Translations under genes and position numbers: made by a program
In this document: positions 6,265-8,849 of the stretch, one piece after another
Layout: every line of letters starts with the position of its first letter
How positions within the stretch are numbered: the first letter of the stretch is position 1
The notes under the pieces: model-generated
The model's input: the letters and a program-made list of their open reading frames with translations, nothing else
What the model was told of the DNA's origin: nothing
Database searches by the model: none
Assembly: GCA_003536545.1 (NCBI GenBank)
Contig: DPZW01000154.1
Location: 409 to 9,257 of the forward strand
Direction: 5' to 3'
Source of the DNA: Rhodospirillaceae bacterium
Lineage (GTDB): Bacteria > Pseudomonadota > Alphaproteobacteria > UBA11073
DNA: 8,849 bases

Positions 6265-7038
6265 TTACTTCAACTTGATGGCAATGCGGGCAGTGTAATC
6301 AATATATTGAAAATACGGCCGCATATCCTTGAAATATTCATCAACTGCCTTTTTTGCACCCGCATAATGGCCGTAATCATCAATGACCAGAATGCCACCT
6401 ACTGAAAGACGTGGATATAATGCGTCCAGTTCAATTTTTGTTGATTCATACCAGTCCGTATCCAGGCGCATGACCGCGATCTGGTCAGGTAGATTATTGG
6501 CAGCCTTCAAAGTTTCCAGTACATCACCCTGGATAAATTTGACATTATCATCCAGAAAACCCGCATTCTCAAAATTATTTCTAACTTCAGGCAGTGATGC
6601 GTAAACCCACTCATTATGTGTTTCGCGTTGCAGGTTTAGGAAGTGGCCAAGCACAGGGCTGCCATCATGATTGCTGAAATCATGCTGTCCGGGTCGCGTC
6701 ATGCCTGCGAAAGTATCATACAGCCAGATTTTACGATCCTGGCTGTAACGCTGGAACACATCCGCAGCCACAATACCGTTGCCGCCGCGGTAACAGCCGC
6801 ATTCTACAAAATCACCTGGAATATTTGCTTCGCTGACATATTTGCAGGCCATCACGGTGGAAAACAAATTCTCCTTTCCAACAACGGTGAGCTCGCGTTC
6901 CATCACGTAGCGCGTGATATATTTATCCGGCTCGCTGAATTCAATGGGGAAAGCGTGTGGGGCAGGGGGCGGTTCAGCCACGATGATTTTCGATGGGGCG
7001 GTGCCAAAAATAGTGCTGAGTGATTTGATTAGTGCCAT
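6265..7038 (-). CDS. TylF/MycF-family O-methyltransferase
   Basis: This 257-residue SAM-dependent, Mg2+-dependent methyltransferase belongs to the TylF (macrocin O-methyltransferase) family, whose member MycF methylates the 3''-hydroxyl of a macrolide deoxysugar. Blocks: MERELTVVGKENLF (46-59), SAM motif I GDFVECGCYRGGNG (75-88), WLYDTFAGM (105-113), KFIQGDVLETL (167-177), and the metal/catalytic region MRLDTDWYESTKIELD (190-205) with VIDDYGHYAGAKKAVDEYF (218-236). D193 or D195 with D220 and D221 correspond to the Mg2+ ligands of the family. The N-terminal 30 residues are Pro-rich and not conserved. I chose the ATG at 7038 because AGGAG (7046-7050) lies 7 nt upstream and the product then begins MALIKSL, like the MALQSLL of the neighbouring methyltransferase; the frame stays open to an upstream ATG at 7146. 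It is first in a minus-strand pair with the MycE-like gene. Confidence 0.88.
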   Translation of the reverse strand: MALIKSLSTIFGTAPSKIIVAEPPPAPHAFPIEFSEPDKYITRYVMERELTVVGKENLFSTVMACKYVSEANIPGDFVECGCYRGGNGIVAADVFQRYSQDRKIWLYDTFAGMTRPGQHDFSNHDGSPVLGHFLNLQRETHNEWVYASLPEVRNNFENAGFLDDNVKFIQGDVLETLKAANNLPDQIAVMRLDTDWYESTKIELDALYPRLSVGGILVIDDYGHYAGAKKAVDEYFKDMRPYFQYIDYTARIAIKLK

Positions 7039-7144
7039 TTGCCTGCTCCTGCGAGATATATGCCTGTATGGTGTTAGCGGCTCTGGCACGCAAAAACAAT
7101 AACTATCATTTACAATTTCCGTCAGGCTGGTAGACCATTTTCCC
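7039..7144. other. Divergent intergenic region between the TylF-like gene and the membrane-protein gene
   Basis: This 106-nt spacer must hold the start signals for genes leaving in both directions. On the minus strand it carries AGGAG (7046-7050), a good ribosome binding site for the TylF-like gene. On the plus strand TATCAT (7104-7109) resembles a -10 box, 35 nt before the ATG at 7145, but I see no good -35 partner at 16-18 nt. No clear Shine-Dalgarno precedes the plus-strand ATG. No palindrome or repeat was found in it. Confidence 0.4.
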
Positions 7145-8849
7145 ATGAAATCCTTTGTGCACCGTATATTTCCGCTTCCTCCCGCTCAAACCGTCGGGGG
7201 TGGAAGGTTGGCGTTTGGTTATTTCCTGTTATGCGCACTGGGTTATATTATTTATCTCTTTTGCGTGCAGACCGCCTGGCTGACTGGCGGTGAAATGTGG
7301 GCTGAGGCGGCCACACGCTATTACCCGGCTGCCATGCAACCCAGCCTCTGGACCCGACTATTTGCGCCAGAGGCAGGTTACTTACCGGTTATTGGGCGAT
7401 TGATTGCTCTGGCGGTGCATGAGGTAGGCTTGCCTGCGAGGTGGATCGGGCATGTATATAATCTCTCAGCGGTCATTCTCACTGCCTTTACTCTGGCGGC
7501 ATTTTGCCTGCCGCGCTTTCGGCCTATCGTACCAAGCAACACCGCGCGCTTTGTCTTTGCAGCTGCATGCCTATTACTACTCGACTGGCAGACGGTTACC
7601 TTTATCAATTTCACGCACGTGGGCATTATTATTTGTGCAGGTTTTTCCATGCTCGCGCTGCTTTCTGTGCATGACGAAATAGACGACGCGCCGCGATGGG
7701 CGTGGGTGATGACATTATTCCTTGTTTCCAAGCCTTATTATATCACGTTGCTACCAATTTTCTTATTAGGTATTTTTGTTGCGAAGCCGCGCTATCGCGC
7801 ATTGATGGCGACATGGTCTGTTGCTGTGCTGGCGCAGGCCACGCAATTATTTATAAGTATGCTGGGCGGCACGCTGGCCGCCGCGCGCGCAGTCGATATC
7901 ACGGCGGCGGAGAAAATTGCTTCCGCGGTGTTGCATTTTCTGGGTTTTATGGGGAGCATGCCATTGGGCCCCGGTGCGGCAACGGGCATGTATGCCGCGC
8001 ATAGCGGACCAGACCACCAGATTTTTTACGGCATGGCGTTTTGCATGGCAGCAGCGCTGATCACGTTTTACCACAAACGCGTGCGTCTGCTTATGTTGTG
8101 CGGCTTTTTGATGCTGGGAATTACGCTGTTGATTAATGTGTTTGCGCTGACAGCAGAATGGAATTTTTCATTCGGGTTCTTGAAATATTTGTTTATTTAC
8201 CGTCATGCCATGGCTGCATATTTTGGTTTTCTTTTCCTGGGACTGGGCACTGCCATTTTCATCGCGGATATCAGCACCCGCGGTATGGTACGCATTCGTG
8301 GCCCGGTTTGGCCGCGGGTTACAGCATTGTTGCCTGCTATTCTATTTGCGCTCTGGTTTTATCAGTCGGGATGGCTTCGTGCCGGTTATGGTGGCATCGT
8401 CTGGCCTGATTTTATTTACCGGGGTGGTTCAGCGTGGCAGCAGATGTCAGATGAACTGGATCAGGGAATGACAGGAAATTATTGTGTGCCTGTTAATCCC
8501 TTTCCTTGGCGGATGGGTCATCACTGTACGATTTATAATGAAGCGCAGCTGCCCAAACCGGATGCGCCGCTTTATGTATTATCTGCAAGTGACTTAAAAA
8601 ATGGCATTTGGATTGATGTGCCGGATGCTTACCGTCAGAAACCCATTCTAGGGATTGGTTTGCTGGCATCGCGCCGTGCAGATACAGGTGCAAAGAAAAT
8701 ATCAGCAAAAGTTACACTTTATGGTGCAGATAAAGAGCAGCGCACATGGCAGGGGTATGTCGTGATGGAGTCGCGCGGATTGATTATCATGAATGGCGCA
8801 GGTACAGCTCGCGGATCGGAAGAGCACACGCCTGACATCCAGTCACTGA
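7145..8849 (+). CDS. Polytopic membrane protein, GT-C-like architecture, 3' end outside window
   Basis: An uninterrupted frame of 568 codons starts at this ATG and runs past the window end. ATG 7145 is the first ATG, GTG or TTG after an in-frame stop (7100-7102). The first hydrophobic segment is residues 22-45, followed by a polar loop with acidic residues (TGGEMWAEAATRYY, 47-60, and PEAGYLPVIGRLIAL, 75-89). Further hydrophobic stretches lie near 103-122, 135-147, 154-173, 185-212 (with SKPYY), 217-240, 291-308, 313-335, 350-374 and 390-407. From about 408 the protein is mostly non-membrane, with cysteines at 447 and 461, and probably faces the periplasm. An early acidic loop after TM1, about ten or more TM segments and a C-terminal soluble part recall GT-C-type lipid-linked sugar transferases, but I see no diagnostic family motif. 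Its place beside two sugar-type methyltransferases supports a glycan role; this is inference. The TGA at 8847-8849 is out of frame. Confidence 0.8.
   Translation, partial: MKSFVHRIFPLPPAQTVGGGRLAFGYFLLCALGYIIYLFCVQTAWLTGGEMWAEAATRYYPAAMQPSLWTRLFAPEAGYLPVIGRLIALAVHEVGLPARWIGHVYNLSAVILTAFTLAAFCLPRFRPIVPSNTARFVFAAACLLLLDWQTVTFINFTHVGIIICAGFSMLALLSVHDEIDDAPRWAWVMTLFLVSKPYYITLLPIFLLGIFVAKPRYRALMATWSVAVLAQATQLFISMLGGTLAAARAVDITAAEKIASAVLHFLGFMGSMPLGPGAATGMYAAHSGPDHQIFYGMAFCMAAALITFYHKRVRLLMLCGFLMLGITLLINVFALTAEWNFSFGFLKYLFIYRHAMAAYFGFLFLGLGTAIFIADISTRGMVRIRGPVWPRVTALLPAILFALWFYQSGWLRAGYGGIVWPDFIYRGGSAWQQMSDELDQGMTGNYCVPVNPFPWRMGHHCTIYNEAQLPKPDAPLYVLSASDLKNGIWIDVPDAYRQKPILGIGLLASRRADTGAKKISAKVTLYGADKEQRTWQGYVVMESRGLIIMNGAGTARGSEEHTPDIQSL

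Noticed and set aside
7039..7146. A 36-residue N-terminal extension of the TylF-like protein starting at the ATG on the minus strand at 7146
   Set aside because: It has no ribosome binding site that I can see, its start would overlap the ATG of the divergent gene, the extra residues do not match the family, and ATG 7038 has a well-placed AGGAG.
7378..8074. Overlapping open frames on both strands inside the membrane-protein gene (for example 7452-7682 and 7696-8004 on +, 7378-7731 and 7847-8074 on -)
   Set aside because: They show no recognisable motifs and are shadows of the long frame starting at 7145, which has consistent hydrophobic periodicity and no stop.
8847..8849. TGA at the very end as the stop of the membrane-protein gene
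   Set aside because: The last complete codon in frame is CTG at 8846-8848, so this TGA is out of frame and the gene continues beyond the window.

Overview
The window looks like a chromosomal segment from a Gram-negative, probably aerobic proteobacterium of medium GC content (about half G+C by eye). The grounds are the proteobacterial-type thiamin operon, an oxygen-dependent ThiO in place of the anaerobic ThiH, and a small Lol-type outer-membrane lipoprotein. The class cannot be fixed from this sequence; both alphaproteobacteria and Legionella/Coxiella-like gammaproteobacteria remain possible. No rRNA, tRNA, CRISPR array, insertion sequence or phage gene was seen.

Left part (1-5076, + strand): a tightly packed thiamin biosynthesis operon, thiC(5'-truncated by the window edge)-thiO-thiS-thiG-thiDE. 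Three junctions are 4-nt ATGA overlaps and the fourth is a 1-nt gap, so the genes are surely co-transcribed and probably translationally coupled. ThiC makes the pyrimidine (HMP-P). ThiO, ThiS and ThiG feed glycine-derived imine and sulfur into the thiazole phosphate. The ThiD half of the fusion phosphorylates HMP-P, and the ThiE half joins the two rings to give thiamin phosphate. thiF (ThiS adenylation) and thiL (final kinase) are not in the window. Any TPP riboswitch would lie upstream of thiC, outside it.

Middle (5077-7038, - strand): three genes converge on thiDE. In transcription order they are a TylF/MycF-family O-methyltransferase, a MycE/TylE-family O-methyltransferase (2-nt gap), then, after an 88-nt spacer with its own candidate promoter, a small cysteine-containing lipoprotein. 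The lipoprotein stop codon directly abuts the thiDE stop codon. In macrolide producers the two methyltransferase families act one after the other on neighbouring hydroxyls of the same deoxysugar. Here they more likely methylate a surface glycan or glycolipid sugar; this is inference.

Right part (7145-8849, + strand): a divergent gene for a large polytopic membrane protein with a C-terminal non-membrane part, running off the window end. Its architecture resembles GT-C-type lipid-linked sugar transferases. Next to two sugar-type methyltransferases it suggests the edge of a cell-surface glycan locus. I see no clearly new defence or mobile system. The most notable item is the paired MycE-like/MycF-like methyltransferase unit with its divergent membrane protein.
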